Source of the DNA: Ruminococcus sp.
GTDB taxonomy: Bacteria; Bacillota; Clostridia; Oscillospirales; Ruminococcaceae
Direction of reading: 5' to 3'
NCBI GenBank assembly: GCA_017516465.1
Contig: JAFXCR010000050.1
Span: forward strand, 1 to 64,000
Length of the DNA stretch: 64,000 nt
The position numbers were made by a program, and so were the translations under genes. How positions within the stretch are numbered: the stretch's first letter is position 1; every line of letters begins with the position of its first letter. Below, one piece after another: positions 8,877 to 19,087 of this stretch. The notes below the pieces were generated by a model that was not told the origin of the DNA, did no database searches, and saw nothing but the letters and a program-made list of their open reading frames with translations.

Positions 8877-9563
8877 ATGAAAAAGAATTTTCTTACGAAG
8901 ATTTCGGCACTTGTGTTGACTTCTGCCATACTGATTAGTACGGTTTCGTGCGGAAAAAAGGATTCTTCCTCTGAAGAACACAATCATAAAAACATGGTCG
9001 GAGATATTGACGATAACGCAAATGTTGCTCCGGAGGATATGCCGGCAACAGTTGTGCTTCTTACGCCGACAGTTAGCGGAATTCCGATAAAAATGGAATA
9101 CGTTGAGGAAAATATCAGCGAACAGGAAGCAATCGCTGTTGCAAGATATCTCTACGGCATATCGGAAAATAATCAGGAAATGGTAAAATCCGCCATGTAT
9201 GACGGTATGGAGAATTTTATTGTAACAAATGGACGGGCTCCGAGTGTGGACGGATTTATCGACAATACATACAGATACTTCAAGGATTTTATAGGTGAAG
9301 ATTACAGCTTCAACTATTTCGTTGCCGGCGGACTTTATTCCGGTATGCCATATGATTATTATGATGATATAGTTATGGCAACAGATCCGTCTGCTCAGAT
9401 TACAAGCAGAAAAACTGTTGTTATGGAGATCTATTACAATTCCGAATCAAAATCTTCTGGAGTTCTGCGTAACAGATCGGGCGATTTCGTTTATGTTATT
9501 GTGTATACTATAAACGGTCAGAGTTATGTGATGGAAAACGTTATCATAGATCAGCCAGAATAA
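8877..9563 (+). CDS. Lipoprotein of unknown function
   Basis: A 228-residue lipoprotein. The signal sequence ends in VSCG and is followed by a Ser/Glu/His/Asn-rich linker and a globular domain. AAGGAGA lies just before the ATG. Second gene of a two-lipoprotein operon. Its TAA stop is followed at once by GGCACC of the modular repeat (9564 onward), one of five genes in the window with this arrangement. Function unknown. Confidence 0.85.
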   Translation: MKKNFLTKISALVLTSAILISTVSCGKKDSSSEEHNHKNMVGDIDDNANVAPEDMPATVVLLTPTVSGIPIKMEYVEENISEQEAIAVARYLYGISENNQEMVKSAMYDGMENFIVTNGRAPSVDGFIDNTYRYFKDFIGEDYSFNYFVAGGLYSGMPYDYYDDIVMATDPSAQITSRKTVVMEIYYNSESKSSGVLRNRSGDFVYVIVYTINGQSYVMENVIIDQPE

Positions 9564-9798
9564 GGCACCCGGCACCAGCGGTGCCCCCGAAACACGTTCC
9601 CATGTGCTGACGCACATTCCTCTGTGCGGCATGGTCAATAAAAGCTCGCTCGCTTAAACTATTACCTCGGCAGGCAGCGTGACGCTGCACCCGGCACCAG
9701 CGGTGCCCCCGGCAGCGTGACGCTGCACCCAGTTCACGTTTCCGTGCTTCGCACTCACTCTGTACGGAGTGAAAGTCTGCTATCGCATACGATAGAAA
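9564..9798 (+). repeat. Modular hairpin repeat (family A) after a stop codon
   Basis: Begins at the base after the stop at 9563. The GGCACCAGCGGTGCC hairpin occurs twice (9573-9587, 9692-9706). The GCAGCGTGACGCTGC hairpin also occurs twice. Between them is the AAGCTCGCTCGCTT hairpin plus TATTACCTCGGCAG block, also found in the 95-bp units near 33.2 kb. It ends with TATCGCATACGATAGAAA. This fills most of the gap 9564-9947. Confidence 0.85.
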
Positions 9799-9814
9799 TA
9801 CCTGATGATAATTT

Positions 9815-9887
9815 GTAGGGGCGGATCCATGTGTCCGCCCGTTGTATTTCATTGGATATTATGCGGACGACCAATGGTCGTTCCTAC
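9815..9887 (-). repeat. Bipartite palindromic repeat (family B), complete copy
   Basis: Read on the minus strand: GTAGGAACGACCATTGGTCG, then the linker CCGCATAATATCC..., then a second palindrome GGGCGGA/TCCGCCC and CCTAC. Same plan as 45727-45803 and 56603-56681. Confidence 0.8.
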
Positions 9888-9913
9888 AAACGGTTATTAA
9901 TCCGTATATACAA

Positions 9914-9943
9914 CAAAAACGGCGGTCAATGCGACCGCCGTTT
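9914..9943 (-). terminator. Rho-independent terminator
   Basis: Minus strand hairpin AACGGCGGTC/GACCGCCGTT with loop GCAT, followed by TTTTTGTTG. It lies 5 bases beyond the stop of the 9948-11078 gene. Confidence 0.85.
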
Positions 9944-9947
9944 GCTT

Positions 9948-11078
9948 TTAGCCTATAAGTTCCTTTGCAATATCGTAAAGTTCCTGAAGTGTGTATTCTG
10001 CGTCCTCGTCCATATACTCTGTTTCAAGATAGTCATTGTCAAATGAGGATGGGATTTCTTCAGACGGGTATGTTCCGACAGGTGAGTCGCTGTCCTTTTC
10101 CTGACAGGCAATATAGGAACACCAGCCGTTTTCTAAAACCATAAAGTAGTCAAACTCATTGATATCTTCAAAGTATGCTTCTGTTGCGTCAAGGAAATGA
10201 TCTGTATTAAATACACTGCTTCCCATGTAGTTGAGACTTTCGTCAGAACAGATAATGAAGTATCCACTGAGATCACGACCTTCTGCATCCATTTCTGTAA
10301 GTGCGGAATTTGCGGCATTATACAGAGATCTTGCAGAAGAATTGGCTGCCGTATCCTTTGACTTCTTCACATATCCGAGCATTGAGGGATAAAGAATCAT
10401 TTCGCAGTTCCAGCCCTCGCCCTTGATGTTGTAGAAAGGAAGCTCCATGGAATCTTCTTCGCCGTCAGCCTTCATAGTAACCTCAGCTAAACAGAAGTCC
10501 TCGATTGTCACTGTTGTCTTGATTGCGTCAAGAATTCCGGAATCAACAAGATCTTCAGCGGATTCAAAGTCAGCACCGCTGTCCTCTATTAGGTCAATGA
10601 GCTCTCCGAAGGGAGTTTCCATAATTTCCTCGTCGTCCATTTCGTAGAGATCATCAATGGTCATATCGTTTTCCTTCATATAATCTGTAACAGATTCTGC
10701 GAGTGAGAAAACCTTTTCAAGGATGTAGACATAATCCTCGTCCATATCCTTGGTCTTTTTAACGCTTACAATCTCTGCATCCGGTGCAGCTTCGGAAACA
10801 TCAATATCCTCTTCTTCAATAAGAGCGTTGAGATCGTCGCCGAAAATATCCATTATATCCTTGGAAAGGTCGTCGGGCATCATGTAGTTGACGATTTTTT
10901 CGATGTCCTTGTCAGTGGCGGCGTCAACTAAATCCTCAACGACGTCCTTGAGTTCTTCTTCAACAGATTTTCCGGACTTCTTGTCGGAAGCTGCATCCTT
11001 GCTGCTGTCTTTTCCGCAGCCTGTGAATACAGCAGAAACGCAGAGCAGTGCTGTGAGTGCAGATAAAAATTTTTTCAT
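9948..11078 (-). CDS. Acidic lipoprotein of unknown function
   Basis: A 376-residue lipoprotein. The signal peptide ends in FTGC, followed by a Lys/Ser/Asp linker and an acidic extracellular domain. That domain is helical in its first half (EEELKDVVEDLVDAATDKD). A second part (about residues 240-376) may be a separate domain containing SARSLYNAANSALTEMDAEG, a pattern seen in pilin-like or secreted helical proteins. ATG at 11078 has AAAGGGAT upstream. Monocistronic with its own terminator. Function not recognised. Confidence 0.82.
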   Translation of the reverse strand: MKKFLSALTALLCVSAVFTGCGKDSSKDAASDKKSGKSVEEELKDVVEDLVDAATDKDIEKIVNYMMPDDLSKDIMDIFGDDLNALIEEEDIDVSEAAPDAEIVSVKKTKDMDEDYVYILEKVFSLAESVTDYMKENDMTIDDLYEMDDEEIMETPFGELIDLIEDSGADFESAEDLVDSGILDAIKTTVTIEDFCLAEVTMKADGEEDSMELPFYNIKGEGWNCEMILYPSMLGYVKKSKDTAANSSARSLYNAANSALTEMDAEGRDLSGYFIICSDESLNYMGSSVFNTDHFLDATEAYFEDINEFDYFMVLENGWCSYIACQEKDSDSPVGTYPSEEIPSSFDNDYLETEYMDEDAEYTLQELYDIAKELIG

Positions 11079-11100
11079 GATAAAAAATCCCTTTCATATG

Positions 11101-11149
11101 TTGCTCCTCCCACTAACTCTTGAAAAATTATATGAAGCTTGGGGAGCAA
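11101..11149 (+). repeat. 49-bp unit shared with the 27.5-kb element
   Basis: Matches 27520-27568 at 42 of 49 positions with no gaps. The unit begins TTGCTCC and ends GGAGCAA, so it has short inverted ends. It lies directly upstream of the lipoprotein gene starting at 11078. Confidence 0.75.
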
Positions 11150-11257
11150 TAAATTTTATATGAATCCTGTGAGACAGGAGTTCAGCCTGTAAAAATAGCA
11201 TATTGCAGAATGGACACGGCACGCCGTGACCCTGCAAATAGATGATAAACGATACAG

Positions 11258-11276
11258 GGGCGAACAAAGTTCGCCC
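11258..11276. repeat. Single family B palindrome
   Basis: GGGCGAAC-AAA-GTTCGCCC, just downstream of guaB. Same arm sequence as 8026 and 60934. Confidence 0.7.
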
Positions 11277-11295
11277 GCAGATAATCGTTGTTATA

Positions 11296-12780
<1,485 letters not shown>

Positions 12781-12795
12781 TTACATTGCATATAA

Positions 12796-12827
12796 GAACC
12801 ATCCAGAAAAACGCTGCTGAACGGTTC
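12796..12827 (-). other. Leader hairpin upstream of guaB
   Basis: Minus-strand GAACC...GGTTC stem with an inner CAG/CTG pairing, 28 bases before the guaB start. It could be an attenuating leader or simply part of the 5' UTR. It does not match the purine riboswitch core as far as I can see. Confidence 0.35.
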
Positions 12828-12953
12828 ATTATTTCAAAAATTATTATCTTTAATCATATCATTTTTTTTATTATGTGTCAAGTGTTGTCTGAAAATGCCG
12901 GCATAAAATTTAGCTGTTGATTTTGGACGGCTTTTGTAGAAATAAACGGTTTA

Positions 12954-14171
12954 TTATACTTCTGGTATACCTGATTGAAGATATGTGTATTCATGCAGAA
13001 TCAGGGTTGCGTCAGAGCCTGTTATGATATCGTCGTTGTTCCAGTCTGCGGCGGCTCTTTGATAGGCATTGAATTCCGAAATCGTGTCACCGGACTGGAA
13101 TGTATACATACGCAGAGCCATAGTTGCATCGCTTCCCTCAATCATGCCGTTGTCGTTGACATCGCCGATCATGAATTCCTTTGCAGGGATTTTTTCGGCT
13201 TCTGCGTACTTATCGGCGGGGGAGTCCTTTTTCGTGTGAAGCGTGAAGCCGGATATTGTCTCAACGGCACCGGTTCTGATGTTGTATGTCTTTCCGACAG
13301 CGTCAGCACCGATTTCCTTTACTGTGGGCGGAATGTACATACCGGAAAGCTCTCCGCAGCCGAGAAATGCAGAATCACCGATTGAGGTCACAGCAGACGG
13401 TATATTGACATTGAAAAGAGAGGTGCATCCACGGAAGGTATCCTTTTCTATTGATTTGCAGTTAATGCTGAAATTCACTTCCTTAAGGCTGTAACAGCTT
13501 GTGAAGCATCCGGCACCGGTATAGGTGACAGAGGTGGGGATGCTTGCCTTTTCCAGCGATATACAGCCGGAGAAGGTGTAATCGCCGAGACTTTCAAGAC
13601 CGCTGTTCGGGAAGTCTATTGAAACGATATTTGTTTTTCCCATGAAAGCTCCCTTGCGGACTGATGTTGTTCCGACGGGGATTTCAGCGTTCTTTCCTCC
13701 GGCATAGGTGACAAGCTCAGTTCCCTCGAACAGGGAGTTTGATTTGACGGAGAAGCTCTTGTTATTTTTGTTCACATAGAACGACTGGAGTGCAGGACAG
13801 GCGGAGAAAGCCATGCTTCCTATGTTGTTGATTCCGCTTCCGAGAGTTACGGTTGTGAGCGAGGGACACGCAGAAAAAGCCTTGTCTCCGACAGATACTA
13901 CGCTGTCGGGAATTATAACGGCAGTAAGCTCCTCAATACCCATGAAGGTGTTGTCAGCGATGGCAGTCACCTTGTATCCGTCTATTTCAGCAGGAATCAT
14001 CAGAATTGCGTCATTTCCCTTGAATCCGGTTATGCAGGCACTTCCGTCAACGACGTCGTAAGTCAGGTAGATTCCATTATGGGGGACATCCTCCTGAGCA
14101 AGGACGGTGGAAACAGGCAGACATGATACGGATATCACGGCAGAGAAAACAACAGATAAAAGCTTTTTCAT
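12954..14171 (-). CDS. Secreted leucine-rich-repeat (BspA-like) protein with type I dockerin
   Basis: A 405-residue extracellular protein. The signal peptide ends near VLAQ (about residue 26). Leucine-rich repeats of the BspA/LRR_5 type fill residues about 45-310, with repeated cores such as AFSACPSLTTVTLGSGI and FRGCTSLFNVNIPSAV. A C-terminal dockerin has two calcium-loop repeats starting DVNDNGMIEGSDA and DWNNDDIITGSDA. The dockerin implies docking to a cohesin-bearing scaffoldin; the LRR domain suggests binding rather than catalysis. It starts one base after the amidohydrolase stop, so it is co-transcribed with the fabD-aroE-aroK genes, an odd setting for a cellulosomal protein. Confidence 0.93.
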   Translation of the reverse strand: MKKLLSVVFSAVISVSCLPVSTVLAQEDVPHNGIYLTYDVVDGSACITGFKGNDAILMIPAEIDGYKVTAIADNTFMGIEELTAVIIPDSVVSVGDKAFSACPSLTTVTLGSGINNIGSMAFSACPALQSFYVNKNNKSFSVKSNSLFEGTELVTYAGGKNAEIPVGTTSVRKGAFMGKTNIVSIDFPNSGLESLGDYTFSGCISLEKASIPTSVTYTGAGCFTSCYSLKEVNFSINCKSIEKDTFRGCTSLFNVNIPSAVTSIGDSAFLGCGELSGMYIPPTVKEIGADAVGKTYNIRTGAVETISGFTLHTKKDSPADKYAEAEKIPAKEFMIGDVNDNGMIEGSDATMALRMYTFQSGDTISEFNAYQRAAADWNNDDIITGSDATLILHEYTYLQSGIPEV

Positions 14172-14172
14172 A

Positions 14173-15342
14173 TCAGATATCCTTTCGGCAGATTTCGCCG
14201 CTTATCATGACGAGAAGCGGTTCAGACATAAGGTCAAGAGGATTCTGTCCCTTTGCGTAGAGCTGGAGATCAGCGTCTTTTCCTGCGGCGAGAGTTCCGG
14301 TTATATCGTCGATCCCGAGGATTTCAGCAGGATTCACGGTGAGCGTCCTGAGAGCCTCGGAGAGTTCCAGACCGCCCTTTACAGCTGCCTGAGCAGACAG
14401 CGGAAGATACTGTATCGGAATAACAGTATGATCGGTGCAGATTGCAGTTTTCACGCCGTTTTCGTGGAGTACAGCGGTATTTTTAAGCTCCAGTCCCTTC
14501 ATTTCAGGCTTGCAGCGGTCGCAGATAAGAGGACCGCAGATTACGGGAACTTCTTCCTCAGCGAGGATGTCAGCGATTTTATAGCCTTCCGTACCGTGAA
14601 TGATAACGGGATCAATTGAAAATTCGTGGGCAATTCTCATGGCGGTGCAGATATCGTCCGCACGGTGACAGTGGAAGAAAGCCTTCATCTTGCGTTCAAG
14701 AAGGGGCATGAGAGCCTCACATTTTATGTCGTATTCAGGCGGATCGTAATTTTCACCGTCAGAATAGTAGCTGTCCATATCATGGACATACCGCCGAGCC
14801 TTGTAAAGTCCCTCACGGATTACAGCGGCGACAGCCATTCTTGTTATGGGAGCCTCATCCTTGCCGTTGTAGACGTTTTTTGGGTTTTCGCCCATAGCAA
14901 ATTTGATGCCGCACTGCTTGATGAGCATATCGTCAATACGCCGACCATTAGTTTTTACGGCACAGATTTCTCCTCCGCAGGGATTGGCACTTCCGGGACT
15001 TGAAGCGGCTGAGGTTATACCTCTCATTCTTGCTTCCTCAAAGCAGCGGTCGAAGGGATTTATTCCGTCGATAGCTCTCATCTGCGGAGAGAAGGGATCG
15101 GTGGATTCGTTGCAGTCGTCGCCCTCGAAGTCAATACCGTCCTCAATAATTCCGAGGTGGGTATGAGCGTCTATAAAGCCGGGGAGAAGCATTCCACCTT
15201 GGGCGTCAATGCTGTCGTCGGGTATATTTTCAGGAATTCCGGTACCAATTTCCTTTATTTTGCTGTTTTCCGTCCTGAGCCAGCCGGTCGGAATTATACC
15301 GGCTGAATCCATGGTATAGATTTCAGCGTTGTAAATAAGCAT
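14173..15342 (-). CDS. Metal-dependent amidohydrolase
   Basis: A 389-residue amidohydrolase-superfamily enzyme related to imidazolonepropionase and other COG1228-type hydrolases. Metal-ligand motifs are DAHTHLG (about residues 59-65), FFHCHRADD, IIHGTEG and the late ICTDH. A final GTLAAGKDADLQLY strand completes the composite beta domain. Substrate unknown; no N-terminal signal, so cytoplasmic. Lies between aroK (14-base gap) and the LRR/dockerin gene (1-base gap). Confidence 0.9.
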   Translation of the reverse strand: MLIYNAEIYTMDSAGIIPTGWLRTENSKIKEIGTGIPENIPDDSIDAQGGMLLPGFIDAHTHLGIIEDGIDFEGDDCNESTDPFSPQMRAIDGINPFDRCFEEARMRGITSAASSPGSANPCGGEICAVKTNGRRIDDMLIKQCGIKFAMGENPKNVYNGKDEAPITRMAVAAVIREGLYKARRYVHDMDSYYSDGENYDPPEYDIKCEALMPLLERKMKAFFHCHRADDICTAMRIAHEFSIDPVIIHGTEGYKIADILAEEEVPVICGPLICDRCKPEMKGLELKNTAVLHENGVKTAICTDHTVIPIQYLPLSAQAAVKGGLELSEALRTLTVNPAEILGIDDITGTLAAGKDADLQLYAKGQNPLDLMSEPLLVMISGEICRKDI

Positions 15343-15356
15343 AATTTTACTCCTTA

Positions 15357-15854
15357 TCAGAACACGGATGCTGCGATTTTTTCAGCCGTTTCAATGGGAC
15401 TTGAATTTCCGCAGTCAATTCTTACTGTTGAGTGACTGAGGTAAACGCTCCGGCGGCTGTCGTAAAGAGCCTGAAGCTCCTCTCTGGTGGATTTTGCCAC
15501 AATCGGGCGATTTGTGTCGCCGCTTATGCGTTCATAGCAGATATCGAATGGAACATCAAGGAAGATTATCGCCGCACCTGCGTCACGGGCAGCCTTAGCT
15601 GTATCGGGATTGAGCATTGCTCCACCGCCGCACGCTGCAACGATAGTCTTTCCGCAGAGTGATTTCACGATTTCTGCTTCTGTTTTCCGGAAGAAGGGTT
15701 CGCCTTTTTTTTCAAAGATATCGGGGATGGGCATATCAAGGGTGCGGACGATAAGATCATCTGTATCGCAGAAGCCGCAGCCGAGTTTTTTTGCCGCAAG
15801 CTTACCGGATGTGGATTTGCCGCATCCCATAAAGCCGCAAAGAAATACTGTCAT
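15357..15854 (-). CDS. aroK: Shikimate kinase
   Basis: A 165-residue shikimate kinase, making shikimate 3-phosphate in aromatic amino acid synthesis. The P-loop GFMGCGKST is at residues 7-15, the shikimate-site DTDD near 31 and the GGG core ACGGGAML near 75. A lid arginine region follows. Length is typical. It is 11 bases downstream of aroE in the same operon. Confidence 0.95.
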   Translation of the reverse strand: MTVFLCGFMGCGKSTSGKLAAKKLGCGFCDTDDLIVRTLDMPIPDIFEKKGEPFFRKTEAEIVKSLCGKTIVAACGGGAMLNPDTAKAARDAGAAIIFLDVPFDICYERISGDTNRPIVAKSTREELQALYDSRRSVYLSHSTVRIDCGNSSPIETAEKIAASVF

Positions 15855-15865
15855 AATTTTACTCC

Positions 15866-16705
15866 TCAGATTTTGTTCATTTTATTGACTTCGTTTTCGA
15901 CTTCAAGGATTATCTCTGAGACATCCTCAGCGGAGAAGCTGCCGCCGTACCATATTTCGTGAGCTCTTACAGCCTGATAAACGAGCATTGAAGCTCCGCC
16001 GACTGCTGTTTTTCCGAGAGTTCTTGCTTTTTTCATAAGCAGGGTTTCAGTAGGATTGTATACAGCGTCGAAGAAGCACAGGCAGTTTTCGATAACCTTG
16101 TCGCTTACGGCACAGGCATCAGTTTTTGGGAACATTCCAACGGGAGTAGCATTTACAAGGAGATCGAAGCTTCCGTCGAGCGTGGAAATATCAGCTATCT
16201 TCACGGAAGCTCCGCTGCATTTTTCCATTATCTCAGCCATGAGTATCTGTGCCTTCTTTACATCCTGCGGAAGAACGGCAAGAGTGAGAGTTCCACCGTG
16301 GAGAGCTGTTTCGATAGCCATCATGCGTCCCACACCGCCGCAGCCGAGAACCACGACATTTCCGGTGATGGGAAGAAGCTCCACTGAACGCAGGAAACCG
16401 TCGCAGTCGGTGTTGTAGCCGGTAAGATGTCCGCCGTCATTTTTAATACAGTTGACGGAGCCGTACCGCTTAGCGCTGTCTCCAAGCTCGTCCATAAGCG
16501 GAATAACAGCCTGCTTGTGTGGGATAGTCACGTTCATTCCGAGGAATTCCTCAAAAACGGAACGGCTTGACGGAATATCCTCCGGAGTGATATCAACAAG
16601 CTGATACGGCTCAGCTTCAAAGCCGCTGAGGGAAAAAAGTCTGTCGTGGATAAGCGGAGACATCGAGTGTCCGAGGGGGTGTCCTGTAAGAGCGAATTTA
16701 TTCAT
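15866..16705 (-). CDS. aroE: Shikimate dehydrogenase
   Basis: A 279-residue NADP-dependent shikimate dehydrogenase. It has GHPLGHSMSPLIHD at the N-terminus, catalytic NVTIPHK, the nucleotide-binding GCGGVGR and NATPVGM. I take the ATG at 16705, which follows AAGGAG and gives the family N-terminus directly. A start at 16828 would lie deep inside fabD. The gene overlaps the end of fabD by 8 bases, suggesting translational coupling. Confidence 0.95.
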   Translation of the reverse strand: MNKFALTGHPLGHSMSPLIHDRLFSLSGFEAEPYQLVDITPEDIPSSRSVFEEFLGMNVTIPHKQAVIPLMDELGDSAKRYGSVNCIKNDGGHLTGYNTDCDGFLRSVELLPITGNVVVLGCGGVGRMMAIETALHGGTLTLAVLPQDVKKAQILMAEIMEKCSGASVKIADISTLDGSFDLLVNATPVGMFPKTDACAVSDKVIENCLCFFDAVYNPTETLLMKKARTLGKTAVGGASMLVYQAVRAHEIWYGGSFSAEDVSEIILEVENEVNKMNKI

Positions 16706-17612
16706 AGATATCAGCTCCTTCGAGAGTGGCGAGGTTTTCAATATTAAATGCGGAAACGCCGGAGAGAGTCTTTTTGACAAGTCCGGTGAGAGTTTTTCCG
16801 GGACCGAATTCAGCGAATTTATCAGCACCGGCTTCGCTCATTGCGGAAAGCTCTGATGTGAAGCGTACAGGCGATACTATGTGCTTTGCAAGAAGCTCAG
16901 CCATATCCGGAAGCTCTGTCAGCTCGCCGCCGGTAACGTTTGAATAATATTTCACCTGTGGAGCCTTGAAGGTAATGGCTTTTGCAGTCTCGTAGAAAGT
17001 ATCGGCCGCAGACTGCATAAGCTTTGAGTGGAAGGCTCCGGCAACGTTAAGGGGAGCGACTCTTGCCTTCATTTCCTTAAATATTTCTGTTACCTCGGCG
17101 ACACCCTCGGGAGTTCCGGCAATAACTGTCTGAACAGGGGAGTTGTAGTTTACAGCGGCAACGTAATTTTTTGCGCTGCTGCAAATTTCCTCTACCTTTT
17201 CGGGAGCAAGCTTAAGGATTGCCGCCATTGCACCCTTGTGTTCGGATGCGGCAGATTCCATAGCTGCGGCTCTTGCCTTTATAAGGCGGAATGCGTCCTC
17301 AAGGGATATCATTCCGGAAGCGTACATTGCGGCATATTCGCCGAGGGAATGTCCTGCAACACCATCGAACTTGTATCCCTTTGAGAGGGCTGCTGTCAGG
17401 CATACGATAGAGGTGGTCATGATAGCCGGCTGAGCGTTGGCGGTGCGTGATAGTTCCTCGATAGGAGCGTTGAAGCAGAGTTCCCTGAGGTCTGTTCCGA
17501 GGATTTCCGAGCCTGTATCATAGATTTCAGCGGCTGCGGGAAATGCCTCTGCGATGTCTCTGCCCATGCCCTCGTACTGAGAACCTTGCCCGGCGAATAG
17601 TGATATTGTCAT
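16698..17612 (-). CDS. fabD: Malonyl-CoA:ACP transacylase
   Basis: A 304-residue FabD, loading malonyl groups from CoA onto acyl carrier protein. Motifs are AGQGSQYEGMG at residues 7-17 and the active-site GHSLGEYAA with Ser89; the late NVAGAFHS carries the catalytic His. It is the only fab gene on the minus strand and heads the aro operon, divergent from fabH across a 263-base region with inverted repeats. Confidence 0.95.
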   Translation of the reverse strand: MTISLFAGQGSQYEGMGRDIAEAFPAAAEIYDTGSEILGTDLRELCFNAPIEELSRTANAQPAIMTTSIVCLTAALSKGYKFDGVAGHSLGEYAAMYASGMISLEDAFRLIKARAAAMESAASEHKGAMAAILKLAPEKVEEICSSAKNYVAAVNYNSPVQTVIAGTPEGVAEVTEIFKEMKARVAPLNVAGAFHSKLMQSAADTFYETAKAITFKAPQVKYYSNVTGGELTELPDMAELLAKHIVSPVRFTSELSAMSEAGADKFAEFGPGKTLTGLVKKTLSGVSAFNIENLATLEGADIYE

Positions 17613-17637
17613 ATTGTCATACGTCCTTTCTGTGCAT

Positions 17638-17759
17638 TTTACACAAATCGGTAGTCAAATTGAACAATTATGTGGATTCAGATTTGTGTAAAGTAATGAT
17701 ATTTTCTTTAACAATAAATAAAATATTGCAAAAAATCTGGAAATGATTTACAATGTAAA
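17638..17759. promoter_or_regulatory. Candidate operators between fabD and fabH
   Basis: TTTACACAAATC (17638-17649) and its exact reverse complement (17681-17692) form a 12-bp inverted repeat. A second perfect palindrome, TTTACA-A-TGTAAA, is at 17747-17759. Both share TTTACA. Their location between divergent fatty acid genes suggests regulator binding. They do not resemble the FapR or FabT consensus as I know them. Confidence 0.5.
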
Positions 17760-17875
17760 GTGACTGAGAATATTTCAAGGGGATTTTTGAATACCCCCTT
17801 ATCAATAATATAACATAAAATTTCTGGTTTGACAACAGTATTATAATAAATTTTTCGTCCAAAGGAGTATTTTTA

Positions 17876-18862
17876 ATGGGAATCAACATTCTGGGCATGG
17901 GCAATTATCTGCCTGAGCAGACGCTTGTCAATGATGACTTCAAAAAATTCGTGGATACTAACGATGAGTGGATCCGTACAAGAACAGGTATTACCGAAAG
18001 GCGTATGGCAGGCTGGGAGCCTGTATGGTATATGGGAAAAGAAGCCGCTCTGTCAGCTATTGAAAGGGCAGGAATTGCTCCCTCTGAAATAGGACTTGTA
18101 ATCTTCACTACCGTTACGTCGGATTTCCTTACTCCCAGTATGGCAAGTATCGTCCAGAATGAGATCGGTGCGGTAAATGCAGCGGCATTCGATCTCGGAG
18201 CAGCCTGCACAGGCTTTGTGTACGCTCTTGATACGGCAAGAAGATTCCTTTACACAGACGATTCCCTGAAATATGTCCTTGTGATTTCAAGCGAAGCTAT
18301 ATCACGCTTCTGCGACTTCACCGACAGACAGACCTGCATTCTCTTCGGAGACGGTGCGGCAGCAGCTGTTGTGGAACGCAGCGATAAGATGTACTCGTGT
18401 GCTCTCGGCTCGGACGGAAGCGGTGCAAGAGTTCTTTTTACAAGAAATCTCGCTCCTGCACCTGAGGTGATGCAGGAATCAGACTTCAGTGACGGATTCC
18501 CAGAAAAGCCGAAGCATTTGCTCTATCAGGACGGCAAGGCTGTATATAAATTTGCTGTACAGGCACTTCCGGCTGCGTTTGAGCTTGCGGCTTCAAAAGC
18601 CGGCGTGACAAAGGATGATATTGACTGGTTTGTTCCGCATCAGGCAAATGTGAGAATAATAGAAACAGCCGCAAAGAAGCTCGGAGTGTCCATGGATAAA
18701 TTCATCCTCACTCTCGATCACTTCGGAAATACGTCAAGTGCTTCGATTCCGCTTGCACTTAATGAGGGCATAGAAAAAGGACTCATAAAACGAGGTCAGA
18801 AGCTTGCTCTCATAGGATTCGGAGCCGGTCTTACCTATGGCGGAATTATCCTTGAATACTGA
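17876..18862 (+). CDS. fabH: 3-oxoacyl-ACP synthase III
   Basis: A 328-residue FabH that condenses acetyl-CoA (or branched acyl-CoA) with malonyl-ACP to start fatty acid synthesis. The catalytic triad is visible: Cys111 in GAACTGF, His in VPHQANVRI and Asn in FGNTSSAS. ATG at 17876 follows AAAGGAG. First gene of the fab/acc operon; the gap to fabK is filled by a MITE. Confidence 0.96.
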   Translation: MGINILGMGNYLPEQTLVNDDFKKFVDTNDEWIRTRTGITERRMAGWEPVWYMGKEAALSAIERAGIAPSEIGLVIFTTVTSDFLTPSMASIVQNEIGAVNAAAFDLGAACTGFVYALDTARRFLYTDDSLKYVLVISSEAISRFCDFTDRQTCILFGDGAAAAVVERSDKMYSCALGSDGSGARVLFTRNLAPAPEVMQESDFSDGFPEKPKHLLYQDGKAVYKFAVQALPAAFELAASKAGVTKDDIDWFVPHQANVRIIETAAKKLGVSMDKFILTLDHFGNTSSASIPLALNEGIEKGLIKRGQKLALIGFGAGLTYGGIILEY

Positions 18863-18912
18863 TAACGACATTCATGCGGGAGTTTCCCTGTGAAGCTTCT
18901 GCACTGAAATAA

Positions 18913-19070
18913 GGGCACCTCTAAAAACCCATTTGGTTAAAGAAAAAACAGATAGGTGCGGCAACTACAAGGAAACCTTCCGAAGGCGTGCTGTCGCACT
19001 CCAAGGGAGGTTGACGCAGTAGATGTCGTACATAGCTGCTTTTTCTCAAAAGGGGTTTTTAGAGATGCCC
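18913..19070. mobile_element. MITE-like fold-back element between fabH and fabK
   Basis: A 158-bp element with terminal inverted repeats GGGCACCTCTAAAAACCC and GGGTTTTTAGAGATGCCC. It is flanked by a perfect ATAA duplication (18909-18912 and 19071-19074). The internal sequence continues the inverted pairing to a central GTGC-TGTC-GCAC loop, so the whole element can fold into one long hairpin. There is no ORF. The right ATAA sits directly before the fabK ribosome binding site. Confidence 0.85.
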
Positions 19071-19087
19071 ATAAAGGAGTAAAAAAT

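Noticed and set aside
17820..17850. TTGACA ... TATAAT upstream of fabH as a promoter
   Set aside because: The hexamers (17829 and 17842) are only 7 bases apart, too close for sigma-A.
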